A DNA stretch of 31,599 nt from Pseudomonadota bacterium (GTDB lineage Bacteria > Pseudomonadota > Alphaproteobacteria > Rhizobiales > Hyphomicrobiaceae): NCBI GenBank assembly GCA_023412745.1, contig JAEZBZ010000092.1, forward strand, positions 1 to 31,599, written 5' to 3'. The translations under genes were made by a program, and so were the position numbers. Under the pieces are notes generated by a model. It worked only from the letters and a program-made list of their open reading frames with translations, had not been told where the DNA came from and did no database searches. Of this stretch, positions 7,277 through 16,608 are shown piece by piece; within the stretch, counting starts at the first letter, position 1, and every line of letters starts with the position of its first letter.

Positions 7277-8280
7277 CAGTGATAACCCGCATCGTGACCG
7301 ACTTTGCCGCGAAACACCCAATAGGCCTGCGCGGTATAGATAAGGATGATGGGCACAAGGATAGCCGCGCCGATCAGTACGAAGGCCAGACTGCTATTCG
7401 GCGCCGCCGCTTCCCAGATGGTGATGCTCGGCGGTACGACGTGCGGATACAGGCTGATGCCCAGGCCGATGTAGGACAGCAGAAACAAGCCGATTGCCGA
7501 GAAGAACGGCGTATAGTCGTGGCGCAGCGACAATCCACGGAACAAGCTCCAGGCGCACAGCAGGACCAGTATGGGCACCGGCAGCGTGTAGAGAATTGCC
7601 GGCCAGGCGAACCAGCGCTGCATGTAAACCGGATCGAGGAACGGCGTTGCGAGGCTGACCAGCCCAATTGCGGCCAGCGTGGCGACCGCGGCACGGAATG
7701 CCCAGACGCGCGCCTGTTCCTGGATCTCGCCTTCGGTCTTCTTCACCAGCCAGGTGGCGCCTAGCAGCGCATAGCCAGCCACCAGCGCGGCACCCGTCAA
7801 CAGGCTGAACGGCGACAGCCAGTCCCACCAGCCGCCAGCGTAAGCGCGATCGGCGACCTGAATACCCTGCAGGATCGCGCCTAGCGCAACGCCCTGCGAA
7901 AACGCCGCAACGATCGACCCGAGACAAAACCCCAGATCCCACAAGTGCGCGTTACGCCTGGAGCGAAAGCGGAATTCAAACGCCACGCCGCGAAAGATCA
8001 GCGCCAGCAGCATTGCGATCAACGGAGCGTAAAGCGCGGGAAACAGAACCGCATAAGCCAGCGGAAAGCCGGCCATCAGCCCCCCGCCGCCGGCGATCAG
8101 CCAGGTCTCGTTGCCATCCCAGACCGGCGCGATCGTGTTGAGCATCGTCTTGCGCTGCTCGTCGTGCCGGAAGGCGGGGAACAGGATGCCGATGCCGAGA
8201 TCGAAGCCGTCGAAGATGACGTACGCGAGCACGGCAAACGCGATCAGTCCGGCAAACAGGAAGGCAAGATCAACGTCCAT
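7276..8280 (-). CDS. cydB: Cytochrome bd ubiquinol oxidase subunit II
   Basis: A 334-residue polytopic membrane protein of the CydB family, which pairs with CydA to form the quinol-oxidising terminal oxidase. The N-terminus carries the AYVIFDGFDLGIGILFP signature, and GNETWLIAGGG in the first third is also diagnostic. Eight or so hydrophobic helices can be seen. The ATG at 8280 is chosen because GGAGG lies five bases ahead of it; an in-frame ATG at 8292 is four codons upstream. The start overlaps the 3' end of cydA by 11 bases, so translation is likely coupled. Confidence 0.95.
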   Translation of the reverse strand: MDVDLAFLFAGLIAFAVLAYVIFDGFDLGIGILFPAFRHDEQRKTMLNTIAPVWDGNETWLIAGGGGLMAGFPLAYAVLFPALYAPLIAMLLALIFRGVAFEFRFRSRRNAHLWDLGFCLGSIVAAFSQGVALGAILQGIQVADRAYAGGWWDWLSPFSLLTGAALVAGYALLGATWLVKKTEGEIQEQARVWAFRAAVATLAAIGLVSLATPFLDPVYMQRWFAWPAILYTLPVPILVLLCAWSLFRGLSLRHDYTPFFSAIGLFLLSYIGLGISLYPHVVPPSITIWEAAAPNSSLAFVLIGAAILVPIILIYTAQAYWVFRGKVGHDAGYH

Positions 8281-9688
8281 TCTCGCCTCCATTCTCGGCG
8301 CCGTCGGCCAGCGCAGGCGCCGGCGTGATGCCGGCCGCGCGTTCGGGCACGCCGCGTTTGATATCCGGCTCTAGCGCTTCGGGCGCATGGCCCATCTGGC
8401 GGATGATGTAGACCGTGCCGGCGCCGAACACGATCATGTAGACCACGATGAAAATCAGCAGCGAGGTGCCGACGGCGGCGGCGTCGATCGGGGCCACTGA
8501 CTCAGAGGTGCGCAGCAGACCATAAACGGTATAGGGCTGACGGCCGATCTCGGTGGTGTACCAGCCGGCGAGGACCGCAACGAAACCCGATGGTCCCATC
8601 AGCACTGACGCACGCAGCAGGCTCACCTGTTCGTAAAGTACGCCGCGCCAGCGTGCGTAGAGGCTCCAAAGCCCAAGCCCGGCCATCAGAAATCCGATGC
8701 CGATCATGATGCGGAAGGTCCAGAAAACGATAGTCGAGTTCGGGCGATCTTCGGGCTTCCACGCTTTCAGGCCCTGCACCTCGCCGTCCCAGCTATGGGT
8801 CAGAATGAGGCTGCCGAGCTTCGGGATCTCGACGGCATAGCGCGTCCTCTCCTCCGCCATGTCCGGCCACCCGAACAGGATCAGCGGCGCACCCGCCTGG
8901 GTTTCAAAATGGCCTTCCATCGCGGCGATCTTGGCCGGCTGGTGCTTCAACGTATTGAGGCCGTGCAGGTCTCCGGCGAAGATCTGCACCGGCGCCACGA
9001 TGGCCGCCATCCACATCGCCATGGAGAACATGATCCGCGCGCCCTCGTTGGCGCGGTCGCGCAGCAGATGGTAGGCGCCTACACCGCCAACGACGAAGGC
9101 GGTCGTCAGGTAGGCTGCCAGCAATGTGTGCGCCAACCGATAAAGGAATGACGGATTGAAGATGATCGCCCACCAGTCGGCAGGGACGAACTGACCGACC
9201 TCGTTGATGGCGTGGCCGGTCGGCGTCTGCATCCAGCTATTGGCCGACAGAATCCAGAACGCCGACATCGCCGTGCCGAGCGCCACCATTAGGGTTGCGA
9301 ACATGTGCAGTCCGCGCCCGACACGCTGGTAGCCGAACAGCATGATGCCGAGAAAACCGGCTTCCAGGAAAAACGCCGTAAGCACTTCGTATGCCATCAG
9401 CGGGCCGATGACCGGGCCCGTCTTATCGGAGAAAACGCTCCAGTTCGTGCCGAACTGGTAGGTCATTACGATGCCGGAGACGACGCCCATACCGAAAGCG
9501 ATGGTGAACACTTTCTTCCAGTAGTTGAACAGCGAATGGAAGACCTCACGGCCGGTCCACAGGTACAGTCCCTGAACAACTGCAAGGTAGCTGGCGAGGC
9601 CTATCGTGAGAGCAGGGAAGACGAAGTGGAACGACACCGTGAACGCGAACTGGATCCGAGCCAGCAGGACCGCATCGCTCCAATCCAT
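8270..9688 (-). CDS. cydA: Cytochrome bd ubiquinol oxidase subunit I (CIO-like, short Q-loop)
   Basis: A 472-residue CydA-family protein that carries haems b558, b595 and d and oxidises quinol in the inner membrane. His21 in ARIQFAFTVSFHFVFP corresponds to the haem ligand H19 of E. coli. The GRQPYTVYGLLRTSE motif is the family signature, and the periplasmic Q-loop keeps the KIAAMEG lysine/glutamate pair. The length, lack of a long Q-loop insert, and presence of DUF2474 rather than cydX point to the cyanide-insensitive (CIO) branch. No cydDC transporter genes are next to it. The ATG at 9688 has GAGGTG just upstream. It is first in the operon and is preceded by a 199-base region rich in inverted repeats. 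Confidence 0.95.
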   Translation of the reverse strand: MDWSDAVLLARIQFAFTVSFHFVFPALTIGLASYLAVVQGLYLWTGREVFHSLFNYWKKVFTIAFGMGVVSGIVMTYQFGTNWSVFSDKTGPVIGPLMAYEVLTAFFLEAGFLGIMLFGYQRVGRGLHMFATLMVALGTAMSAFWILSANSWMQTPTGHAINEVGQFVPADWWAIIFNPSFLYRLAHTLLAAYLTTAFVVGGVGAYHLLRDRANEGARIMFSMAMWMAAIVAPVQIFAGDLHGLNTLKHQPAKIAAMEGHFETQAGAPLILFGWPDMAEERTRYAVEIPKLGSLILTHSWDGEVQGLKAWKPEDRPNSTIVFWTFRIMIGIGFLMAGLGLWSLYARWRGVLYEQVSLLRASVLMGPSGFVAVLAGWYTTEIGRQPYTVYGLLRTSESVAPIDAAAVGTSLLIFIVVYMIVFGAGTVYIIRQMGHAPEALEPDIKRGVPERAAGITPAPALADGAENGGENGR

Positions 9689-9781
9689 CGCTCACCTCAC
9701 GTGGCCATCGTCGTCGCGCCTCACGTGCCGATGCATCGACACATGCAGTCAACAGACTGAAAAGCGCATCGTTCCCGCAAT

Positions 9782-9860
9782 GCTTGCGAAGTTTGCAAGC
9801 GCTTGGCTACCTCGTCCAGATGGCCAAGCACAGTAATTACGTTCACAGATCCACGAACGT
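9782..9860. promoter_or_regulatory. Cluster of inverted repeats upstream of cydA
   Basis: Three perfect inverted repeats lie in 79 bases between the dxs stop and the cydA start. The first is GCTTGC (9782-9787) and GCAAGC (9795-9800), 7 bases apart. The second is GCTTGGC (9801-9807) and GCCAAGC (9823-9829), 15 apart. The third is ACGTTC (9839-9844) and GAACGT (9855-9860), 10 apart. CAAGCGCTTG at 9796-9805 is also a palindrome that joins the first two. The repeats sit 94-172 bases ahead of cydA on its strand. They are candidate operators. I could not match them to a known regulator, and I saw no FNR-type TTGAT-N4-ATCAA site. The third may instead be part of the dxs terminator. Confidence 0.4.
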
Positions 9861-9887
9861 TTAGTAAAAGATCAGACGCTGTCCCAA

Positions 9888-11807
9888 TTAGGCCGAGATA
9901 TCGCGAGCAGCCGCTGGCTTGCCAAGCGCAGCCAGAACGGTACCGACGATGCCGGCCGCGTCGAGCTTCGCTTGCGCGTACATCCGCTCCGGCTTGTCAT
10001 GATCGATGAACACGTCCGGCAGCACCATGGAGCGCACCTTGAGGCCGCCGTCCAGCAGACCGCTGCCGGCCAGTTCGTGCAGCACGAACGATCCGAAGCC
10101 GCCGACCGAGCCCTCCTCGACCGTCACAAGCACTTCGTGATTGCGCGCCAGCCGATGCACGAGGTCGATGTCGAGCGGCTTGGCGAAACGCGCGTCAGCC
10201 ACCGTGGTTGACAGCCCCATGGCGGCAAGCTGATCCGCTGCCCGCATCGCTTCCTGCAGACGGGTGCCGAGCGACAGGATGGCGACAGCCGATCCTTCCC
10301 GCATGATGCGGCCCTTGCCGATTTCCAGCGGCACGCCGACGTCCGGCATCTCAACGCCGACGCCATCGCCGCGCGGATAGCGGAACGCGCTCGGCCGGTC
10401 ATCGATGGCGACCGCCGTCGCTACCATGTGCTTCAGTTCGGCTTCGTCTGCAGCCGCCATCAGCACCATGCCCGGCAGGCAGCCGAGATAGGCCAGATCG
10501 AAGCTGCCGGCGTGCGTCGGCCCATCGGCGCCGACGAGCCCCGCGCGATCCAGCGCAAAGCGAACGGGAAGGTTCTGGATGGCAACGTCGTGCACAATCT
10601 GGTCGTAAGCGCGCTGCAGGAACGTTGAATAGATCGCCGCGAAAGGCTTGTAGCCCTCGCTGGCAAGACCGGCGGCGAATGTCACCGCGTGCTGTTCCGC
10701 GATGCCGACGTCGAACGTGCGCTCAGGAAACGCCTGGCCGAACAGGTCGAGCCCGGTGCCCGACGGCATCGCCGCCGTGACGGCCACGATCTTGTCGTCG
10801 CGCCTGGCTTCCTGGATCAGGCTTTCGGCGAACACGCGGGTGTAGCTCGGCGCGTTAGGCTTCGGCTTCACCTGATCGCCGGTGATGACATTGAAGCGGT
10901 TGACGCCGTGATATTTGTCGGCCGAGTTTTCAGCCGGCGCGTAGCCCTTTCCCTTCTGGGTGACGACGTGAACCAGTACCGGCCCCTGGTCGGCATCGCG
11001 CACGTTCTTCAGCACCGGCAGCAACTGCTCGAAGCTGTGCCCGTCGATCGGGCCGACGTAATAGAAGCCCAGTTCCTCGAACCAGGCGCCGCCCTGCCAC
11101 AGATGGCGGGTGTATTCCTCCATCCGCGCCGCCCGCCGTTCCCAACTCTTGGGAAGCCGCTTGGCGAGCTGCTTGGCGATATCCCTGAAATAGAAATAGG
11201 AACCGCTCGACGTGATCCGCGCCAGATAGCTTGACAGCGCGCCGGTCGGCGGCGCGATCGACATATCATTGTCGTTCAGGATGACGATCAGGCGGCTGTC
11301 CATCGCGCCCGCGTTGTTCATAGCCTCATAAGCCATGCCGGCGCTCATCGCGCCGTCGCCGATCACGCAGACGACGTTGTGCTTCTTGTTCGACAGATCA
11401 CGCGCCACGGCCATACCGAGACCAGCCGAAATCGAGGTCGAGGAATGCGCGGCGCCGAACGGATCGTATTCGCTTTCAGCGCGTTTGGTGAAGCCGGACA
11501 GGCCCCCGCCCTGGCGTAGCGTGCGGATGCGATCCCGCCGGCCGGTGAGGATCTTGTGCGGGTAGGCCTGATGGCCGACATCCCAGATCAACCGGTCGCG
11601 CGGCGTGTCGAAAACCCAATGCAGCGCGATGGTCAGATCGACGACGCCGAGGCCCGCGCCGAGGTGTCCGCCGGTGACGGATACCGCATCGATGGTCTCA
11701 CGGCGCAGCTCAACCGCCAGTTGCGGCAGATCCTTCTCGGGGATCTGTCGCAGCTCGTCCGGGGTCCGCACTTGGTCGAGCAGCGGCGTTGTCGTGCCAG
11801 AACTCAC
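9888..11807 (-). CDS. dxs: 1-deoxy-D-xylulose-5-phosphate synthase
   Basis: Condenses pyruvate and glyceraldehyde-3-phosphate with thiamine diphosphate, the first step of the MEP isoprenoid pathway. The 639-residue length is normal. The N-terminal domain has [31 protein letters not shown] and the thiamine-binding [18 protein letters not shown]. The pyrimidine-binding part has [16 protein letters not shown], and the C-terminal transketolase domain is complete. A GTG start at 11807 is used, with a GAGGAG ribosome site upstream. It follows xseB after a 156-base gap that contains a plausible promoter. Downstream, where tlyA is usual in this lineage, there is cydA on the same strand. Confidence 0.97.
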   Translation of the reverse strand: MSSGTTTPLLDQVRTPDELRQIPEKDLPQLAVELRRETIDAVSVTGGHLGAGLGVVDLTIALHWVFDTPRDRLIWDVGHQAYPHKILTGRRDRIRTLRQGGGLSGFTKRAESEYDPFGAAHSSTSISAGLGMAVARDLSNKKHNVVCVIGDGAMSAGMAYEAMNNAGAMDSRLIVILNDNDMSIAPPTGALSSYLARITSSGSYFYFRDIAKQLAKRLPKSWERRAARMEEYTRHLWQGGAWFEELGFYYVGPIDGHSFEQLLPVLKNVRDADQGPVLVHVVTQKGKGYAPAENSADKYHGVNRFNVITGDQVKPKPNAPSYTRVFAESLIQEARRDDKIVAVTAAMPSGTGLDLFGQAFPERTFDVGIAEQHAVTFAAGLASEGYKPFAAIYSTFLQRAYDQIVHDVAIQNLPVRFALDRAGLVGADGPTHAGSFDLAYLGCLPGMVLMAAADEAELKHMVATAVAIDDRPSAFRYPRGDGVGVEMPDVGVPLEIGKGRIMREGSAVAILSLGTRLQEAMRAADQLAAMGLSTTVADARFAKPLDIDLVHRLARNHEVLVTVEEGSVGGFGSFVLHELAGSGLLDGGLKVRSMVLPDVFIDHDKPERMYAQAKLDAAGIVGTVLAALGKPAAARDISA

Positions 11808-11854
11808 CGATCCAGTCTCCTCACTCGCGCCGTCACGCCCCTATGCAGTGCAGC

Positions 11855-11882
11855 ACATTATGACACAAATATAATATCCCAA
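11855..11882 (-). promoter_or_regulatory. Candidate sigma-70-like promoter for dxs
   Basis: On the minus strand TTGGGA (11882-11877) is followed after 16 bases by TAATGT (11860-11855), inside an AT-rich patch that is unusual for this GC-rich window. The -10 lies about 48 bases ahead of the dxs GTG. Another reading would use TATTAT nearer the -35 as the -10. The site was chosen by eye. Confidence 0.35.
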
Positions 11883-11963
11883 CCCCGGCGCTGTACCACG
11901 TAGGATTGACGCGGGGTCTGCCGGGTGCGGACGAACGCGCCCTGAGCGCGATTTTGCGGTCTA

Positions 11964-12224
11964 CTATCTGGGCGGATCGAGCGGCTCCGTGCCGGCCGGC
12001 TGGCCATCGGCCCCGAACGTCAGGCGCTCCACCTTGGCCTCGGCCTGCTTCAGCAGACGGTCGCAGTGATCCCGCAGCGCTTCGCCACGCTCGTAAATCG
12101 TAATGCTTTCCTCAAGCTCCACGTCGCCGCGCTCAAGCCGCCCGACGATGCCCTCAAGCTCCTTCAGCGCCCGCTCAAAGGTCATGTCCCTTACGTCGGC
12201 GTACTTCTCAGCCCCCTTGGCCAT
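11964..12224 (-). CDS. xseB: Exodeoxyribonuclease VII small subunit
   Basis: Small subunit of exonuclease VII, which with XseA degrades single-stranded DNA; xseA is not in the window. The core reads [20 protein letters not shown], then [20 protein letters not shown], then [12 protein letters not shown], all typical of the two-helix XseB fold. I chose the ATG at 12224 (86 residues) because this fits the family length and GGAAG stands five bases ahead of it. In-frame ATGs at 12236 and 12281 would extend the protein to 90 or 105 residues, the last overlapping the deacetylase-like gene by 11 bases. The HDAC-xseB-dxs order is common in Rhizobiales. Confidence 0.9.
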   Translation of the reverse strand: MAKGAEKYADVRDMTFERALKELEGIVGRLERGDVELEESITIYERGEALRDHCDRLLKQAEAKVERLTFGADGQPAGTEPLDPPR

Positions 12225-12270
12225 ACCTTCTTCCATATCCTTCCGGCCCTTGACGATCGGCCACAATTGC

Positions 12271-13218
<948 letters not shown>

Positions 13219-13301
13219 GGTATTCGTCCATCGTGATCGGGAGGTGGCCACAGTCTACACGACTGACCGGCAAATCCCAGGGCGCCACCCGCCAGCGTGT
13301 T

Positions 13302-14183
13302 TCAGCCGTGCAGACGGCGCTTGGAAAGCACCACCCCGGGCGGCGGGATGCTGGTGTCGGGCACGAAGAAATCCGGCGCCAGCTCGACCGTCGGATCAGC
13401 GCGATAGCCCTCGAAATCGCGCACGCCACCGACGTGATGAAGCAGCGTATCGTCGATCAGGAACTGGCCGGTGAAGCTCTTCGCCGGCTGGCTAAAAATG
13501 AGATGCGCCGCGTCGGCCAGAATCTCCGGCTTGCGGCTCATGCGCATGACCATCTCGCCGCCCAGCAAGTTGCCGATGGCAGCCGTGGCAATGGTTGTAC
13601 GCGGCCAAAGCGCGTTCACCGCGATGCCGTCGCGCTTTAGTTCCTCCGCCAGCCCCAGCACGCACAGGCTCATGCCGTACTTAGCGATGGAATAGGCGAC
13701 ATGCCCCGCGAACCACTTGGGCTGCATATCGAGCGGCGGCGACAGCGTGAGAATGTGCGGATTGTCCGATTTGCGCAGGTGCGGAATGCAGGTTTTGGAA
13801 ACCAGAAATGTGCCGCGCGTATTGATGCCGAACATCAAATCGAAGCGCTTCAGGTCGGTCTTCTCGATCGGAGTCAGCGAGATGGCGCTGGCGTTGTTGA
13901 CGCAGATATCGATGCCCCCGAACGCCTCCACGGTCTGCGCCACTGCGCCCTCGACCTGATCCTCGAAGCGGATATCGCATATCAGCGGCAGCGCCTTGCC
14001 GCCCGCCGCTTCGATCTGCTTCGCCGCGTCGTAGATGGTGCCGGGCAGCTTTGGATTGGGTTCGGCGGTCTTGGCCGCGATGGCAATGTTGGCGCCGTCG
14101 CGGGCGGCGCGCAGGGCGATCGCCAATCCGATGCCGCGGCTGGCGCCTGTAATGAATAGCGTCTTGTTCTTCAGGCTGCCCAT
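13302..14183 (-). CDS. Short-chain dehydrogenase/reductase, HSDL2-like
   Basis: A 293-residue classical-fold SDR. The nucleotide-binding motif TGASRGIG is at residues 12-19, NNAS at 96-99, the catalytic serine is probably S148 in LTLSPPL, and Y164 with K168 form the YSIAK pair. KTAEPNPKLPGTIYDAA after strand 2 and the LSPPL motif are typical of the hydroxysteroid dehydrogenase-like 2 group, whose eukaryotic members sit in peroxisomes and affect fatty-acid metabolism. The ATG at 14183 has GGAG seven bases upstream, located inside the end of the preceding gene. It is the last gene of the lipid operon; the true substrate is not known. The C-terminal extension after residue 250 is unusual for a simple SDR but is common in this subgroup. 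Confidence 0.88.
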   Translation of the reverse strand: MGSLKNKTLFITGASRGIGLAIALRAARDGANIAIAAKTAEPNPKLPGTIYDAAKQIEAAGGKALPLICDIRFEDQVEGAVAQTVEAFGGIDICVNNASAISLTPIEKTDLKRFDLMFGINTRGTFLVSKTCIPHLRKSDNPHILTLSPPLDMQPKWFAGHVAYSIAKYGMSLCVLGLAEELKRDGIAVNALWPRTTIATAAIGNLLGGEMVMRMSRKPEILADAAHLIFSQPAKSFTGQFLIDDTLLHHVGGVRDFEGYRADPTVELAPDFFVPDTSIPPPGVVLSKRRLHG

Positions 14184-14193
14184 CAGTGCTCTC

Positions 14194-15720
14194 CTAGCTC
14201 GCGGATGCGTCAACGCTCGGCGCGGGGACCGGATCGCGGCGCTTGAATAACGCACGAAGGACACGAAACGGCAGGCTGACCCAATACCAGATCTGCAGCA
14301 CCGTGCTTATCAGTGCCGCTGGCACCGACGTCATCGGCATGAAAACCAGCACGAACGCGAGAGCGCGCACGATCCTGGCGGCGATAAACCCGATCCGCCC
14401 GCGATAGGTCTCGCGCTGCTCCAGCGGCCACAGCCGCCGCCACCATCCCCGCGACACCGGCAGGCCGATCAACGCAATGACCAGCAACCCCAGATAACCG
14501 TATTGAATGCCAGACGGCACGCCAGGAACGATGCGCGTTTTCAGCTCACGCTGGCGCTCGGAGCTGACCAGTTCGAGATCAATCGCGGTCGTGATCACCT
14601 CGCCGGTCAGGTTCGACACGATGGTAGAGACGATGCCGTCGTTCGATGTCGATGTCGGCACATCCGGTGTTTGCCCGGCATCGCGCGGCCGCGCTGTCAG
14701 AGAAACACGTCCCGTGGCCCGCTCGGACGCTGTGATCACCAGCGGACTGCGCGTTTCGGCGATGGCATTCAGGAAATCCGCCGAGTTGGGCCGGCGCAGC
14801 GCCGCGTTCAGACCCGCGATCTGGATACGCTGCCACAGCCAGTTGCGTTCGCCTGGCTGGCGCGGCGAGGTCGCCTGCAGAACCACGACGTTGACGTCGT
14901 ACTTTCCGGCCGCCGCCACCACATCATCGATCGCAAGGGTTTGCTCCTTGCCGCCCGAACTGCGGAAGGTCAACATGCGCCCGTTGACGCGCCCTGTCAG
15001 AATGACCGTCTGGCCGGGAATGGCGCGCATCGCGTCGGCTAGCTTATAGGGATCGATGCTGTCATTCATCGCCCGCTTGTTGACCGGATCATACCTGACG
15101 AACGACGACAGCGTCTGCGGGCCATCGGGATCGAGCGCCAGCACGCGAATCTTCGATTGCTCCACCGGCCGTCCGAGTTGCCAGACCGCCTCGCGGAACA
15201 TGCGCGGTTCGAGCATCGTGACCAGCACGTTCGGCCTCAGTTCAGCCAGCAGTTCCGCGCCGTTGCGGATCAGCGGATAGTTGGTATGTCCGACCACTAC
15301 ACGCAGCTCGGCACCCGCCGGCAAAGCCTGCAAATGTAGGCGGTGGCGGAAAACGGTGTCGTCGGCCAGCAGCAGCGTCAGCTTTCCGTCCGCTGCCTCG
15401 GGCGCGAGGATTCGCGCAATCCGCCGCATTTCGGCAGGCGTACCGACGGTGAACTTTTCGCCGGCCAGGTTGATGAACGTCCAGTGCCCCTCCGGCGAAG
15501 CGGATGCTGCCAGCGCCGCACCTTTCGGTCCGGGTGGATCGAAATGCTTGAGCTGAGCCACGGCATTGTCGAGCGTTCCGATACCCTTGCGGGTTGCCAC
15601 GCTACCGCCGGCCTCACCGGCTTCCCGGATGATGCGCGACAGCCAGTTCGCATCCGCTGTCGACACCAGAAGACTTACCAGCGCGAACAGCGCCCCCATG
15701 CCTTGAACGATGCGCCACAT
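14194..15720 (-). CDS. Unrecognised exported/membrane protein of the lipid operon
   Basis: A 508-residue protein I do not recognise. It starts with a likely signal peptide (about residues 1-24, ending in STADA). A large, soluble, presumably periplasmic part of about 380 residues follows. It has alpha/beta character with strand-like segments such as LTLLLADDTVF, LRVVVGHTNYPLI, IRVLALDP and DVNVVVLQAT. The C-terminus has about three hydrophobic helices near residues 406-421, 443-465 and 467-485 and ends in a short basic, proline-rich tail. No catalytic motif is evident. It lies 22 bases after the hydratase and ten before the SDR, so it is in the same transcript. The ATG at 15720 was chosen for the signal peptide, although its ribosome site is weak (GGGGTGG). 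The frame to 15939 runs through the hydratase gene and is not real there. Confidence 0.75.
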   Translation of the reverse strand: MWRIVQGMGALFALVSLLVSTADANWLSRIIREAGEAGGSVATRKGIGTLDNAVAQLKHFDPPGPKGAALAASASPEGHWTFINLAGEKFTVGTPAEMRRIARILAPEAADGKLTLLLADDTVFRHRLHLQALPAGAELRVVVGHTNYPLIRNGAELLAELRPNVLVTMLEPRMFREAVWQLGRPVEQSKIRVLALDPDGPQTLSSFVRYDPVNKRAMNDSIDPYKLADAMRAIPGQTVILTGRVNGRMLTFRSSGGKEQTLAIDDVVAAAGKYDVNVVVLQATSPRQPGERNWLWQRIQIAGLNAALRRPNSADFLNAIAETRSPLVITASERATGRVSLTARPRDAGQTPDVPTSTSNDGIVSTIVSNLTGEVITTAIDLELVSSERQRELKTRIVPGVPSGIQYGYLGLLVIALIGLPVSRGWWRRLWPLEQRETYRGRIGFIAARIVRALAFVLVFMPMTSVPAALISTVLQIWYWVSLPFRVLRALFKRRDPVPAPSVDASAS

Positions 15721-15742
15721 GTGCCACCCCGCCCCGACTTTG

Positions 15743-16522
15743 TCATGTGCTGGCACCCGGTTTGCTGAAGTTGGCCGGACGCTTTTCCAGAAATGCCGCA
15801 AATGCCTCTCGTGCTTCCGGTGAGGCCATACGCGCACTGAACAGCCGTGCTTCGTCTTCGATCCGCGCCGCCACCGCGTTCTGGTCCCCGCGCAACAAGG
15901 CCCGTGCAATAGCCAGCGCTTCGGGCGGCTTTGCGGCAAGTCGCGCGGCCGCCTTCATCGCCGTCGCCTCCAGCTCCGCCGCATCGACGATGGCATTGAG
16001 CAACCCTGCCTCGCGTGCCTGTTCAGCCGAAAACGCCTCGCCCAGCACCAACAGCTCGAACGCCCGCTGATGCCCCATCCGCAGCGGCGCCAGCAGGCTC
16101 GAACCCGCTTCCGGCACCACGCCGAGATCGAGAAACGGCGTCAGGAACCGCGCCTGCGGCGTGGCATAGACCAGGTCGCAATGGAAAAGCATCGTCGTGC
16201 CGACGCCCACGGCCAATCCGTCAACGGCGGCGATCATCGGCTTTTTTACATGCGGCAGCAGACGGATGAAATCGAGTACGGGCCCATCGAGCGCCGCGCC
16301 GTCCTTCGCGCGCGCCACGAAATCGCTGATGTCATTGCCGGCCGAGAACACGCCGCCGCTTCCGGCAAACAGATGAATCCGGATGTCCGGCGCCGCATCA
16401 CCGCCGTTCAAGGCTGCGACGATCGCCGCGTACATGTCCGCCGTCAGCGCGTTCTTCTTCGCGGGACGATTGAAGCGGATCACCTGCAATCCGTTGGCAC
16501 GAGAGACGGCGATATCCGACAT
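15743..16522 (-). CDS. Enoyl-CoA hydratase/isomerase family protein
   Basis: A 259-residue crotonase-fold protein. The oxyanion-hole motifs are FSAGNDISDF (from residue 59) and VDGLAVGVGTTM (100-111). The acid E138 is in LGVVPEAGSSLL. Only one of the two catalytic glutamates of true hydratases is evident, and the SAGND-x-x-DF form is frequent in delta3,delta2-enoyl-CoA isomerases (ECI, PaaG-like), so isomerase is as likely as hydratase. The ATG at 16522 has GGAGGG three bases ahead. It follows the acyl-CoA dehydrogenase by 86 bases and precedes the membrane protein by 22. A role in unsaturated or branched fatty-acid breakdown is inferred from this setting. Confidence 0.9.
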   Translation of the reverse strand: MSDIAVSRANGLQVIRFNRPAKKNALTADMYAAIVAALNGGDAAPDIRIHLFAGSGGVFSAGNDISDFVARAKDGAALDGPVLDFIRLLPHVKKPMIAAVDGLAVGVGTTMLFHCDLVYATPQARFLTPFLDLGVVPEAGSSLLAPLRMGHQRAFELLVLGEAFSAEQAREAGLLNAIVDAAELEATAMKAAARLAAKPPEALAIARALLRGDQNAVAARIEDEARLFSARMASPEAREAFAAFLEKRPANFSKPGAST

Positions 16523-16608
16523 GCGCCCTCCGACCTGGCTAGTGTTCCGAATCCGAAGTTCGCCTGAGTTTGATGCGAGCCTCCCGAGCGAATTTCTCGA
16601 TCATCACT

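Noticed and set aside
9689..9887. FNR or Anr-type box for cydA
   Set aside because: I looked for TTGAT-N4-ATCAA on both strands and did not find it; only the unrelated inverted repeats were present.
13302..14264. SDR start at 14264
   Set aside because: The extra 27 residues overlap the membrane-protein gene and are arginine-rich; ATG 14183 has a good ribosome site and begins the conserved SDR fold.
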